64,000 nt of DNA from Entamoeba invadens IP1 (lineage: Eukaryota; Evosea; Mastigamoebida; Endamoebidae), in NCBI RefSeq assembly GCF_000330505.1, contig NW_004440426.1:779975-843974 (forward strand), written 5' to 3'. Below the pieces are notes generated by a model. It searched no databases. It was not told where the DNA came from and was given only the letters and a program-made list of their open reading frames with translations. Below, piece by piece: positions 39,757-50,327 of this stretch. Both the position numbers and the translations under genes were made by a program. The first letter of the stretch is position 1; every line of letters starts with the position of its first letter.

Positions 39757-41557
39757 TTAATTGAGCTCTTTAAAAAGTTCTTCCTCTTGTGAAGGAGGAA
39801 TCATGTCATTCATTAAGGCTTTGATCAACTTGAGCTCGGAAAGTGCTTCAATGATATTGGAGATGTCGGAAACAGTCCCTTCATTCGAGATGGACGACTG
39901 AAGAAGTTTAATCGACTGCGAGACTTTCACTTTCACAAACTCTTTCGTTAACTCCTCTTTCTTTTTCGACTGTTGTTCCGCATATTGTTTCTCAGACTCT
40001 TGTTTCACGGCTTCTAACTGTTTCTTCTCTTGTTCTTTTTTGGATTCACTCGCTTGCCTTCTTTTGGTTTTCGTTGTCACAACGGGCGGCGCGGCACTCT
40101 CTATTTTGATATAAGGAAGGGGGTCATACACTCCTTTCTTCTCTGCCAATTGTTTTGCGATGACTATAATATCTCTCACATCTGAAGTGTCTGGATACTT
40201 CATAAAGAACATCATCGTAGTGGAGTATTGTAATGATTTTAATACTATTTGTTAATTTATAAGAAACTATTTACCATTTAAATTATAATATAATAATATA
40301 ATATTATAATATTATAATATTATAATATTATAATATATAACAAACTTGGTTCACGAATGTAAATGACCATCGCAAGGAATAAATAGTCGACAAATTCTAA
40401 GTCGTTTCCATATGAAAATATGGCGTCCCAAATATTAAGAACATCATTCACTAAAAATTCTCGATCGAAGAGAAGTCTAAGCCATCGACTAGAGTGTTAC
40501 TTATTAATTTGAATTAGATGAATAGATTAAGAAATAGATAGAATGCTGTAAAACAAACGTCCCAAAAAGAACCAAATGAATGCCATCATATTTCAAATGT
40601 AAGTACATTTGATTGTCAAGCTTCTCAAGCTCTTTGAACAATTTCTCACATTTTAACATCAATTTTGTCTATTAATGAATATGACACGACTCTGAATTGA
40701 ACTCCAATCCACTCGAAAATAACAAACGTGCGTCGAAGACCCATCAGGTGATTCAATAAGAGAGTTTCTCGTTTCCGAAGGGTCATAGAAGTCCCTCACA
40801 TTATTCATTAACAATGAGAAAAGGGTATAAGCGTCATGTTCCAAGTATTGTTCATCGAAGAGGTAGTTTAAGACTCTAACTATATCTCCATTGATTCTTC
40901 TTTGGTATTCGTCTTGTAACGCCTGTTCAATTCCAGCCTTCTTCAACTTCCATTGTTCCAAATCTTGTGAGAGGGCGTAGAACATAACACCAACCAACTC
41001 ATGAAAGCCTTGATTGTACTGTAAATCCATGTGTTCTAAAGAATAGATGACACAGACTCTTTTAATGTGTTCTCTCACGTCTTCGTTCTTGAAAAAAGAG
41101 TACTCACTAAACAATCGGAGAACATCTACACTGACACGTTTCTCAACATCCATTTCATCAAAGTGCATACACCACGGCGTCTACTTATTAGAGTATTATT
41201 TATTATAATAAAGTTGCTATATATGTATAGTTAACAAACAGTGTGTTCATTAGACAATGGATCGGGCGTGGTGACTATGTTGCTATTCAACTTTTTCAAA
41301 TTGGCTTCTCGAATGGGGCCATTCTCAAGTTTGTCAACAAGAACCTGATACTTCTCTCGTTGCACCTTGACTTGCTCAATCCACTCGTCACCGCACACTC
41401 CCTTCAACGAGCCCAAAAAGACTCTCCACGCAATAGACCTAATCGACATCGTATCAAACCCAACGTTCATTCCAATTTCCTTCAAGTCCTTATACGTCGG
41501 ATCAAACGTAAAATACTGTTTAAAAGAGTCGATTTGGACGTTCGTCCCTATTTCCAT
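39757..41557 (-). CDS. TBC1D5-like RabGAP, 5 exons
   Basis: Five minus-strand pieces join in phase into about 503 residues: 41557-41240, 41180-40728, 40668-40559, 40488-40346 and 40244-39757. All four introns (59, 59, 70 and 101 nt) start GTTTGT and end TAG. The TBC domain reads SIRSIAWRVFLG, then VSVDVLR (arginine finger), YNQGFHEL (glutamine finger), LVLFGT|RWLRLLFDREF, VLNIWDAIFSYG and FVDYLFLAMVIYIREP|ILKSL. The order, including the short insert, matches TBC1D5, which regulates Rab7 and retromer on endosomes. The last exon alone gives a coiled-coil tail with a Lys/Glu-rich middle (SESKKEQEKKQ). Two separate small frames seen here are exons of this one gene. Rab7/retromer role is inferred from the family. 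Confidence 0.9.
40280..40338. repeat. TAATAT repeat inside intron 4 of the RabGAP gene
   Basis: About 59 bp of TAATAT/ATAATATT units occupy over half of intron 4 (40245-40345) of the TBC1D5-like gene. It parallels the (AAT)n-filled intron of the other TBC gene at 4428-4535. Confidence 0.8.
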
Positions 41558-41735
41558 TTTGTTTGTGTTCTTTTTACAGTTTTATCAGTTCATTTGCTCA
41601 AGTTATTGGTCTTTATTTTGTTATTAAAATGTTATTAAAATTGTTATAGAAAGTATCAATATACTATTATTTACTATTATTAATTATTATTATTGATAAA
41701 GAATATGAAACGCATTAACTAATTCAATTGAATAT

Positions 41736-43574
41736 TCAATTCTTATTATTAATACGAGCACGCATCTTGTCGATTTCTTGCTGATAGTGTTTCTTCAAGT
41801 TCGCTCTTCTCAGCTTGAGAGACGGAGTAAGTAAATCGTTGTCTTCTGAAAATGGCGTGTGTTCGATATAGAGTGCCTTTGGAATGGCAAAGGCGGGGAA
41901 CCCTTTCTTCTCCAAATTCTCTTTCACTTCTGCCATCATGTCTTCTTCAGTAACTACATCATCCTTGCCAACGACAACAACGCCAACGACAAAGTTGTCT
42001 GTAGAAACTCCGTTGACAAAGGCTTGGTGTACTCTCCCTCCAAGCATCGACATCTCGACGGCTTCAACCGCAACAAACTCGCCTTGGGCCAATTTGATTA
42101 AATTGGATCTTCTGTCTATAATAGAAATCGAGCCATCAACATTCATCTTAACAATATCGCCTGTAACAAAGAACCCATCTTCGGTGTATGAGGCTTTCGT
42201 CAAATCCGGCATTTTAAAGTATTCCTTGAAGTTGTTAGTGCTCTTAATCTCCAATTCCCCAGTTGGTGGATTGTCTGAAGTCAAATACTCCATGTCCGGG
42301 ACACTTCTGATTCTAAAAGTGGTGTGTAAGAATGGACTTCCAATCGACAGAATTTCAGGGTCGTGGAGTCCCTTAGCGTTACAGCAGACGCCTCCAAACG
42401 TTTCAGTGGAGCCGTACCCTTGCAAAATCAGAGTGTTAGGCAAATTAACTCTGAAGTAGTTGTATATCTCCATAGTAAGTGGTGCGGAGCCGTTGATGAT
42501 AGTTCTCAGCTTAGTTCCCAACAGTGCGGACGGTGGGGTGATCATTCTTGATATGAAATTAGTTGATGCGATGTATGCGTCCATAGCCATTTTCACGCGT
42601 TGCAACACTCTTGGGACTGCGATCAAGTGGTCGGGGTTGCAGTTTTGGATTTCGTTGAGTAGCTCCCCGAGTCCACCACAATTGAATGCGACTCTGCCAT
42701 AGCCCAACACAAAGATGTAACAGACTTCATGTTCAAAGCAATGAGCCATTGGGAGGTACGAATATGTTGTTCTCCCAAGTGCGATGGTATCTTTGTCGTA
42801 CATATTAAGTGACTGGAAAGTGCAAACTGCTGAGAGGAAAGACTTGTGTGTATGGACAACACCCTTTGGAACACCACTTGTTCCGCTTGTGAAAAAGATC
42901 GAGTACAAGTCGTCTGGTGTTGGTAAGTCTGCATCTACCATATTGCTCTTCCCACTTTCTTTGATTTCAGTGATAGTCTTAATATGTTCTGAACTGACAG
43001 TCAAAGGTACGACTGGATCAATATAGACGAAATTGACGTCAGTTTTCGATGACTTGAGTTCCGGGACTTTTGCGACGGTTTCGCTGGAGACGAAGATGAG
43101 AGACATTCCCGTCAGATCGATGATGTAATTGATGGAATTAACTCCTAACGTTGCGTACAACGGGACTGGGACTAACCCCATTCGAATCAGTCCTTGGCAT
43201 ACAAGAACCCACTCCGCTCTATTAGGGTAGAAGATCCCAACAAAGGATCCTTTAGGAAGGTTGTATATGTTCTTCACACCACTTCCAATCTCATTCGCTA
43301 TCTGTAACGCTTGTTCACCAGTATACCAAGAGAATCCAATGTCCTTCGGATACTTCCCAGTCGGTAACTTCTCTTTATACCCAAGCACATCAGCAGTGGG
43401 ATACTTGTTACATCGGCGCGCAAACAGCTCGTAGGCGTTGTGCGAGACATAGTCCTCAAAAGAGTCTTCTCCGACTCTCTTGTTGTGGAAGTTCTCTTTA
43501 CATTCCATGTAGATCAAGTCTCCATCACGATGGATGTGGGAGTCACTGTTTTGTGTTTGGGCGACGGAAGACAT
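41736..43574 (-). CDS. Long-chain acyl-CoA synthetase
   Basis: The 612-residue product is an ANL-superfamily enzyme of the eukaryotic ACSL type. Motifs: P-loop FFTSGTSGVPKGV, YLPMAHCFEH, LQGYGSTETFGG, TGDIV, the fatty-acyl signature IDRRSNLIKLAQGEFVAVE, and the C-terminal catalytic Lys in LTPSLKLRR. It activates fatty acids to acyl-CoA with ATP and CoA, feeding phospholipid remodelling and protein acylation. There is no membrane segment, so it is probably peripheral. It lies back-to-back with a second acyl-CoA synthetase at 44518 that has a membrane anchor, so the two share a 940-bp promoter region. ATG at 43572-43574. Confidence 0.95.
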   Translation of the reverse strand: MSSVAQTQNSDSHIHRDGDLIYMECKENFHNKRVGEDSFEDYVSHNAYELFARRCNKYPTADVLGYKEKLPTGKYPKDIGFSWYTGEQALQIANEIGSGVKNIYNLPKGSFVGIFYPNRAEWVLVCQGLIRMGLVPVPLYATLGVNSINYIIDLTGMSLIFVSSETVAKVPELKSSKTDVNFVYIDPVVPLTVSSEHIKTITEIKESGKSNMVDADLPTPDDLYSIFFTSGTSGVPKGVVHTHKSFLSAVCTFQSLNMYDKDTIALGRTTYSYLPMAHCFEHEVCYIFVLGYGRVAFNCGGLGELLNEIQNCNPDHLIAVPRVLQRVKMAMDAYIASTNFISRMITPPSALLGTKLRTIINGSAPLTMEIYNYFRVNLPNTLILQGYGSTETFGGVCCNAKGLHDPEILSIGSPFLHTTFRIRSVPDMEYLTSDNPPTGELEIKSTNNFKEYFKMPDLTKASYTEDGFFVTGDIVKMNVDGSISIIDRRSNLIKLAQGEFVAVEAVEMSMLGGRVHQAFVNGVSTDNFVVGVVVVGKDDVVTEEDMMAEVKENLEKKGFPAFAIPKALYIEHTPFSEDNDLLTPSLKLRRANLKKHYQQEIDKMRARINNKN

Positions 43575-44517
43575 GAAGTGGTCTTTGAAGATATCTTCCC
43601 CTTTTATTTGCGCTTATCAGGAATTTTGATTCTTCAAAAAAGGGGAGATTCACTTCTCTCACTTTGTGGCTTCGAATGTGAGCAACTAAAAGTCTATCAT
43701 TTCGGGAACAAAAAAAAACTTCGTTGTAGGAACTCAGAAGGATTTTGCCTATTTTTATTTCGAACTGAAAATGCTATTTTTGTAATAAAATTTCTCGTTT
43801 TGTTAGAAAAAAATCTGTCATTCCAATAACACTTTACTGTATTATAATTTTACTACAAAAAAATCAAATACATATAATACATTAAAAGAGAAAAGGGAAG
43901 AACAACAAAATTTTACAAAAAAATGTGTTTCAATGTTGGTCATAACTTGTCAAGTGTTAAGAGATTTTCATGCATTTTTTGAGGAATTGTATTTTAAAAA
44001 AAACAAATCACTAATTTTGCTGAGTAGAGCAAATGCCATATCAAAATAGGAAAAATAAAAAATCCATTGGTAAATGGTGATTAGTTCAATAATAGTATTT
44101 TTAATTAAACGATTTGTTAATTAGTTCTGTTTAAATAAAAATCTGCATTTTTTAGAAAAACACACAATAAACTATTTTTTATAAAAATATTTCTATAAAT
44201 GTTATTAAAAAGGCTCTCAAACGCTTGAAATGCCTTCAAAATTGAAATCAAGTGAATCAAATTTCCTTAACTGTTTCAATGAAAAAAAAATATAGTTTGC
44301 ATATAATAAATTTTACATTCAAACAGAACCATCGATGGAAATGGATGAGAGAACTGTCGATTAAAGAAAGGAGCATTTTAAACACCAAATCCAAGTGACT
44401 TGGAGTGTTTCAATATTCTCAGGAAAAGTGGCGAATACTTAAAATGATCTCCCAAAAGTGCAAAGCACAAAAATGCGTGTGAATTAATTCATTTGAAAAA
44501 TTCAATTGAAAAAGCAC
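43575..44517. other. Shared promoter region of two acyl-CoA synthetases
   Basis: AT-rich spacer between divergent paralogues. The frame at 43440-43829 overlaps the start of the left gene and has no coding character. Nothing else recognised. Confidence 0.55.
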
Positions 44518-46605
44518 ATGTTCTTGGAGACTTTGCTTGTAGTTACTGTGGTGACTTGTGTTATTCTTTACTTCTTGCGCCCGAAGGGATATCCGAAGGA
44601 GAAAGAAGGCGAATGGGTTGGTGTAGCGAACCCTGGTGAGACGCGCATTCTTCGCGGGTACAAAGGAGTCGAGAAGTTAACTGATTTTACGCCACAAGGG
44701 AATACCACCATAGCGGACTTAGTGAACAGTTTTGCGAAGACTGAGAAAAAAGATTTCATTGGGTACCGGGAGCAGCTCGATAAAGTCTCTGTGAAGACAT
44801 ATACTGTCAAAGTGAATGGGAAAGATGTCGAAAAGAATTTATACAAGTACAAGATGTCCGATTACAAGTGGATATCTTCCATTGAATTTTATCATATGGT
44901 ATGTCGACTGTCTGCTGGTCTTAGGAAGTTAGGGTTGAAGAAAGGCGACAAAATTGGGATGTTTTGTGAGACGCGATATGAGTGGATGGCAATGGCATTA
45001 GCTTGTAACAGACAAGGTATAATAGTTGTGACAGTATATGCTACTTTAGGGGAAGACTCTGCCAAAATAGCACTTGAAGAGACTAAGTGTAGTGGTATAA
45101 TCGTCTCCTCTGAGACATCCGACAAGCTCGACAAAATTCTTCCGGACTTTGCTGATGAACACTTTCAAGTTATCGACGTCGACCATGACGAAAGCGTTCC
45201 GTTGAATAACACAAAGAAAGTGCACATCACTGGTTTTAAGCAGTTGAACGAATCAGAAGAAGATGAGAGTAACACGCCAACTGTAGAGAGTGAAGATTTG
45301 GCTTTCATCATGTATACCTCAGGCACCACACGAAACCCTAAAGGCGTCTTAGTTGGTCAAAAGCAGATTTTGTTATTAAGTAAAGCGTACAACGACTCCT
45401 TTGAATTGAAAGATGACAAGATGCCTGCGTACTTGCCTTTAGCTCACATTTTTGAATTGTGTTTTGAGTTTGCGGTGCTGTCCAACTTTGGGTCTCTTGG
45501 CTATGCAAATCCACGGACATTACTTGGCACGTCTTGTTCGAATTGCAAGAGCGACATGTTAGCTTTACAGCCGACTTTCATCTGTGGTGTCCCGACTGTG
45601 TATGGGAGAGTCAGGAAGTCGATATTAGAGAACATTAGTAATGCCCCATTAACAAAGCAGCGACTCTTCTATGGGTGTATGGAATTGAAAAAGAGGTTAT
45701 ACATCGATTATCAAATCTGCCCGCCTTATTTGTTCATGCCGCTATTAAAAATGATCGACAAAGTGGTCTTCCAAGGAATCAAAGAGTCCATTTTTGGAAA
45801 GAACATTAAACAACTGATTGTTGGAGGTTCTGCACTTCCAACAGAACTTCAGACCTTCTTAACAATCATATTACCTGGTGTTGCTGTTGTTCAAGGCTTT
45901 GGGATGACTGAATTGTGTGGAGCGTCAAGTTGTATGCCCCCCGGAGACTGCACGACATCGACTATTGGTCTTCTCTTCTCGCATTATGAAGCTAAATTAA
46001 GAGATGTCCCCGACTTGAATTACTTCACTAACACTGTCCCACCAAAAGGAGAATTAATGATAAGAGGCCCACCAGTGTCTAAGGGATATTTCAATCGCCC
46101 CGAGTTAACACGGGAAACCTTCACAAAAGATGGGTGGGTGTGCACTGGAGACATTTGCACCATCACCGCCAATCATCATCTGTGCATCATCGATCGTATG
46201 AAAAACATTATTAAACAGCCATGTGGAGAATACATCTCATTAGAACTCATCGAGTCAAAATACGCAACTTCTAAAGTGGTCGACACAATTTGTGTCTTCG
46301 CGGATGCGTTCCACGACTTCACTATTGCTCTCGTGCTCCCAAACAAAAAGGTCGTCGAAGAACTTTCTGAAGGAAAGAGCTTTGTTGAAGCGTGTAACGA
46401 CGAATCAGTCATCCAAAAGGTCCGCTCTATTATGAAATTGAACGAAAGTGGGCTGAGTGGGAAGGAAATCGTCAAACACATCGCGCTGATCAGTGAAGAC
46501 TGGAACCCCGAAAATGAAATGCTCACCGCCGCATTGAAGTTGAAACGACCAGCTATCGCTAAGAGATACAAGGACGTCATCGACGCACTCTATGCCAAAA
46601 ATTGA
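44518..46605 (+). CDS. Membrane-anchored long-chain acyl-CoA synthetase
   Basis: The 695-residue product from the ATG at 44518 starts with a membrane anchor (MFLETLLVVTVVTCVILYFL). The enzyme domain carries IMYTSGTTRNPKGV (P-loop), YLPLAHIFEL, VVQGFGMTELCG, CTGDICT, IDRMKNIIKQPCGEYISLE and the catalytic Lys in LTAALKLKR. In the P-loop the usual Gly after the Thr pair is Arg-Asn (TTRNPKG), a mild change. It matches animal ACSL forms that sit on ER or other membranes by an N-terminal helix. Paralogue of the soluble synthetase at 41736-43574. A TTG four codons upstream is not preferred. Confidence 0.94.
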   Translation: MFLETLLVVTVVTCVILYFLRPKGYPKEKEGEWVGVANPGETRILRGYKGVEKLTDFTPQGNTTIADLVNSFAKTEKKDFIGYREQLDKVSVKTYTVKVNGKDVEKNLYKYKMSDYKWISSIEFYHMVCRLSAGLRKLGLKKGDKIGMFCETRYEWMAMALACNRQGIIVVTVYATLGEDSAKIALEETKCSGIIVSSETSDKLDKILPDFADEHFQVIDVDHDESVPLNNTKKVHITGFKQLNESEEDESNTPTVESEDLAFIMYTSGTTRNPKGVLVGQKQILLLSKAYNDSFELKDDKMPAYLPLAHIFELCFEFAVLSNFGSLGYANPRTLLGTSCSNCKSDMLALQPTFICGVPTVYGRVRKSILENISNAPLTKQRLFYGCMELKKRLYIDYQICPPYLFMPLLKMIDKVVFQGIKESIFGKNIKQLIVGGSALPTELQTFLTIILPGVAVVQGFGMTELCGASSCMPPGDCTTSTIGLLFSHYEAKLRDVPDLNYFTNTVPPKGELMIRGPPVSKGYFNRPELTRETFTKDGWVCTGDICTITANHHLCIIDRMKNIIKQPCGEYISLELIESKYATSKVVDTICVFADAFHDFTIALVLPNKKVVEELSEGKSFVEACNDESVIQKVRSIMKLNESGLSGKEIVKHIALISEDWNPENEMLTAALKLKRPAIAKRYKDVIDALYAKN

Positions 46606-46697
46606 TTATATCGGTAATGACTTTAATCTAAAGCACTTTAAAAATTCAATTTGATTTCCGATAAAAAAGCACTCAAAAGTGGAAGAAAAAGAGGGTT

Positions 46698-47672
46698 TTA
46701 CACTTTTCTTGGGGTTTTGTTGAGTGTCGATAACAGACTCTTCTTCCTTTCAAGTAGAGCTGTTGAATTTTTTAAGTTGATTGAAGACGACCTTTGGAGT
46801 TTTTGGAACCTCAAGAGTTGTTCGTCCATTTGGGGGTTGGTGGCACATATTGTAGTTCTTCTTGAAGCCTTTCTGTTGAGGGCTTTTCTGAAGTTTTTGA
46901 TGATGGGAATGACAGTCCTAACGGACGTGTTGCACTTCTCCTCAACAAAGTCGTCGATTGCAGAAAGTGCTTTGTCATTGTTGAATGCGTCTGAGTAGCA
47001 AATTTCAGTGTTCTTTAATTCGTATCTAATCATGTCTTCATACCCATTGACTATCTCTTTGATATCACTCATACTCAATGGTGGTGCGTCAAAAGTTGTA
47101 CTAATGAAGTCGTTCACATTATTCAAATTGTCGATTTTGGTCTGCATCTTCTTGTTGTCCAGTTCTAACTTTTGAATGGCGTCGTTCAACTCGTCCTCTT
47201 TGATCACTCGAATAGAACTTATACAGTTGTTTTCTATACAAATTTCACAGCGACAAGTCAACACTTTGTTGAGAGTTTGAGTCTCGAAGAGTCTTAGGGT
47301 TTCCGCGTGTTTGCTTTTCTCGTCGACCAATTGGTTGAAGACTTGTTGGTGCTTCTCAGCCAAGTCTGTTACCGTCTCTTTCATTTGTTTGATCTGTTCC
47401 ATAGCTTCGTACAACTTCTTGACCATTGTTTCCTTCTCGTTCTTCATTTGTTCATACATTTTCATGAGCGCATTGAATTGTTGGAGACTGGACTTCCATT
47501 CATTCATCACAAACTCATTCATATCTTTTAAGTCTTCTAACGTCTCATATACGTCTTCAGAAGTTTCTTCTGAGTCGTTGTTAGTGTATCTTGGAGTGTT
47601 TTGTTCGCTGTCTGTGAATGTAGTGGTGTCCACGGTATTCTTACAATTCAAGTTATTATGTTCTTCGTCCAT
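46698..47672 (-). CDS. Hypothetical coiled-coil protein
   Basis: The 324-residue product has an acidic, Thr/Ser-rich start (about 1-45), a coiled coil (about 55-130, Met/Glu/Lys/Gln heptads), a short cysteine cluster (CRCEICIENNC at about 143-153), a second coiled coil (about 160-190), a helical segment, and a basic C-terminus with RKASRRTT, a kinase-type RRxS/T site. No signal peptide or membrane helix. I do not recognise the family; a cytoskeletal or scaffold role is only a guess. Convergent with the acyl-CoA synthetase gene, 92 bp apart. ATG at 47670-47672. Confidence 0.75.
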   Translation of the reverse strand: MDEEHNNLNCKNTVDTTTFTDSEQNTPRYTNNDSEETSEDVYETLEDLKDMNEFVMNEWKSSLQQFNALMKMYEQMKNEKETMVKKLYEAMEQIKQMKETVTDLAEKHQQVFNQLVDEKSKHAETLRLFETQTLNKVLTCRCEICIENNCISSIRVIKEDELNDAIQKLELDNKKMQTKIDNLNNVNDFISTTFDAPPLSMSDIKEIVNGYEDMIRYELKNTEICYSDAFNNDKALSAIDDFVEEKCNTSVRTVIPIIKNFRKALNRKASRRTTICATNPQMDEQLLRFQKLQRSSSINLKNSTALLERKKSLLSTLNKTPRKV

Positions 47673-47823
47673 TTAGTTCTATTTTATAAGTTAGTTTATT
47701 AGTATTAGGGCTGTGGCACAAAAATTTTTGATTCAAAAGTGTCACAAAATTAATTTATTTTTGTGACTCACAAGAAATCGTCACAAATTCACAAAGAACA
47801 AAATAATGAAATTAAAATAATAC

Positions 47824-49170
47824 TCACGAGAACACCATTTGAACAATAGACTTGAAGTCGGACTTGTGACACGAATTCAGCACTGCATTTTCCATGAGTA
47901 AGTCGACACAATCAGGGCGCTTTTCAGGACGTTTGTTCGTGCATTTCTTCATCACTTTGACGAGTTCGTTGCCACATTCTGTGCTTTTAGGTTCCGGTAT
48001 CCCTTCATTCAATATTGCGTTCGTCAGTTCTTCTCCTCTGCATTCATAATGTGGTGGCTCTCCATCGATCAGTTCAAACAATACTATACCGACCGAGTAG
48101 ATGTCTACCTTGTTAGTGTATGTTGAGTCTAACAAGACTTCTGGTGCCATCCAATATGGAGACCCGACCATTCCACGACACGTCTGAGCCTTTAAAGCAA
48201 ATCCAAAGTCCGCGAGTTTGACATCGCCATTCTTTGAGATCAATACGTTATCACTTTTAATGTCTCTGTGGATCACACCATTCCCATGTAAGTAAGCTAA
48301 CCCCATCACCATCTCTTTAAACACAAACGCGACTTGCCACTCATTCAGTGATAAGCCGTATTTGTATTCATTCAATAAATCAGTCAAACACCCTCCATTC
48401 ATATATTCCATGACAACCCACAAGTATCCATCATCTAAGTAACTTCCAACATACGAAACGACGTTTTTGTGGACTAACGATTTGTGAATGAGAATTTCAT
48501 TCATCATGTTATTCATACTCTTCCGTGTCAATATGATCCGCTTGACGGCTACCTCCCGCTCAGTCGCCTTCTCAACTGCATGATACACCTCTCCCATCGC
48601 ACCTTCTCCAACTTTTTTGATGTCGCGGAGGAACCTCGCGGGACATCCTTCGTCGACGACATTTTCAATCGACTGTACTGCGTGTGTGTTTTGAATTGTT
48701 CGTGGTCGTTGTTGTGTTCTTTGTTGTCTCTTCTTGAAAAAGGCGGACTGATTGGTGGTAACGATCTTTCGTGGGGAAGACGCAACAGAAAGATTTGGAG
48801 AGCCAAATGACCTTGGCTGTAAGTCTTCGCTGTCTTCCTCTTTAAATTCCGTGCAGATCATTAACTCGTGGGCTTGTTGATCTTCCTTCATCTTTCTTTG
48901 AGTACGTGGAGTTGCCTGGATATATTCATTAATATATTTAAAGTCAAGTTGTTTGGTTTGTTTGTCGTCAGGAGTGGCAGGTTGTTTCGTTTCGATGAAG
49001 TCGACTTTAAGTGGAGTGACTAACTTGTTGATTTTAATTCGCTTTGTGGGGCTTTGTTGGAACAAAGAACGGCCTTTCTCTTTCTCTGGAGAGTCTTCGG
49101 GTGTTTTTTGAATCGAGTCGTCCTCCGCTTCTGAGAGTGGTGTAGTGATAGAGCTGTTTGTTCTATTCAT
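47824..49170 (-). CDS. STE20/PAK-type protein kinase
   Basis: The 448-residue product has a disordered, Ser/Thr/Pro-rich N-terminus (about 1-180, with TP and SP sites) and a full STE20-group kinase domain at about 182-448: VGEGAMGEVYHA glycine loop, VAVKR lysine, IHRDIKSDNVL, ADFGFA, and the activation-loop signature GSPYWMAPEV. The IKSDN and VGSPYWMAPE pattern is that of PAK kinases. I see no clear CRIB box (ISxPxxFxHxxHVG) in the N-terminus, so direct Rac/Cdc42 binding is uncertain. PAKs act in actin control, polarity and phagocytosis. All catalytic residues are present, so it should be active. Start ATG at 49168-49170. Confidence 0.93.
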   Translation of the reverse strand: MNRTNSSITTPLSEAEDDSIQKTPEDSPEKEKGRSLFQQSPTKRIKINKLVTPLKVDFIETKQPATPDDKQTKQLDFKYINEYIQATPRTQRKMKEDQQAHELMICTEFKEEDSEDLQPRSFGSPNLSVASSPRKIVTTNQSAFFKKRQQRTQQRPRTIQNTHAVQSIENVVDEGCPARFLRDIKKVGEGAMGEVYHAVEKATEREVAVKRIILTRKSMNNMMNEILIHKSLVHKNVVSYVGSYLDDGYLWVVMEYMNGGCLTDLLNEYKYGLSLNEWQVAFVFKEMVMGLAYLHGNGVIHRDIKSDNVLISKNGDVKLADFGFALKAQTCRGMVGSPYWMAPEVLLDSTYTNKVDIYSVGIVLFELIDGEPPHYECRGEELTNAILNEGIPEPKSTECGNELVKVMKKCTNKRPEKRPDCVDLLMENAVLNSCHKSDFKSIVQMVFS

Positions 49171-50327
49171 GGGGGGTGTAGCAATTTCTGTGACTATTTG
49201 TTAACACTTCCAATCAGATTAAGACGAGGACACAACAAGAAACAAACGTCCAAATAGACGGGAGAAAAATCCCGAAAACGAACGAGGCGACGAGACTGAA
49301 ACTTGACTGTTTGTGAGTGTTGGATTCTTTAATTCACCAATGTGAGTATAATCTTTTATATAATATAATAGAAGTCACAAACTCCATCTGGTGAATAGAG
49401 TTGTCTCCCCATTTTTATCTTCTTTACTGTATAGTATCATTTTAATATAAAAAACTATACCGTTTAAATCCCATTTTGGATGGTTTATATCTGAAAGACC
49501 GTTATATTGTACGGATAAGTATCTTCCCATATTCGTGCATAAAAAAGAAATAGATTGTTTTTGAGTGGATCTTTATAGTAAATAAATGGGATTGTATTCT
49601 ATTAAGAATAATTAATGATTTTTTGGGAAGATTTCATGTTTCATAGCTTATAATCACACTGATTCATTTTTAGTAAAAGTCAATTGTCTATTTAAACTAG
49701 AAACACCTTTTTCCTCAAAATTGAGATTATTTTTTGTTGGGCAAAAATTCGTTTTTTAACTTAAAAATTTTTTTTAATCGTTTTGTATTTATTTTACCAA
49801 ATTTGTAAATCAAAAGTGAAAGTATCGTCCAAAACTTATTAAATTGCCGATTGGCAGACTTTTTTTAAATTGGTCGGAATTTTTTCCTTTTTTAATTGTT
49901 ATTTAAAAAAAATCCTTTTTGTTTTTTTTTAATTTAGTATTTATTATTGTATTAATAATTATAATATTTTTCATATAGAAATATAATACATTTTATAAGC
50001 CTTTTATTATTTTTTTAAAACCAAAAAATCTAAATAAGAAGTTAGGAATGACTTGTATAATTGTGGTTTCTATTTAAATGTTTAAAACGACATTTTATAA
50101 ATATTGATATGTTTATACTAAATATACTAAAATAAAAACTAATAAATATACAAATTATCGTTATAATAAAACTAATCAAAAAAATGAATTTTTCTTTAAA
50201 CTAAAACAAAAACTATATTTATCAATCAAAATAGTTTAATCGATAAAATTAGTCACTTTGTACCTGTTAGCCCGGGGTAATTATTAATTAATGATATTAA
50301 TAAAACAACCAGATAATAATAGTAAAT
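49171..50327. other. Intergenic, nothing recognised
   Basis: 1.16 kb of AT-rich sequence between two minus-strand genes. I see no coding frame or inverted-repeat element. Confidence 0.55.

Noticed and set aside
39757..40215. Independent 152-residue coiled-coil gene
   Set aside because: Joins in phase with four upstream exons and supplies the last helix of the TBC domain (ILKSLQ...), so it is exon 5 of the RabGAP.
43440..43829. 129-codon plus-strand frame at the start of the acyl-CoA synthetase
   Set aside because: Antisense to the first exon of the synthetase and running into AT-rich spacer.
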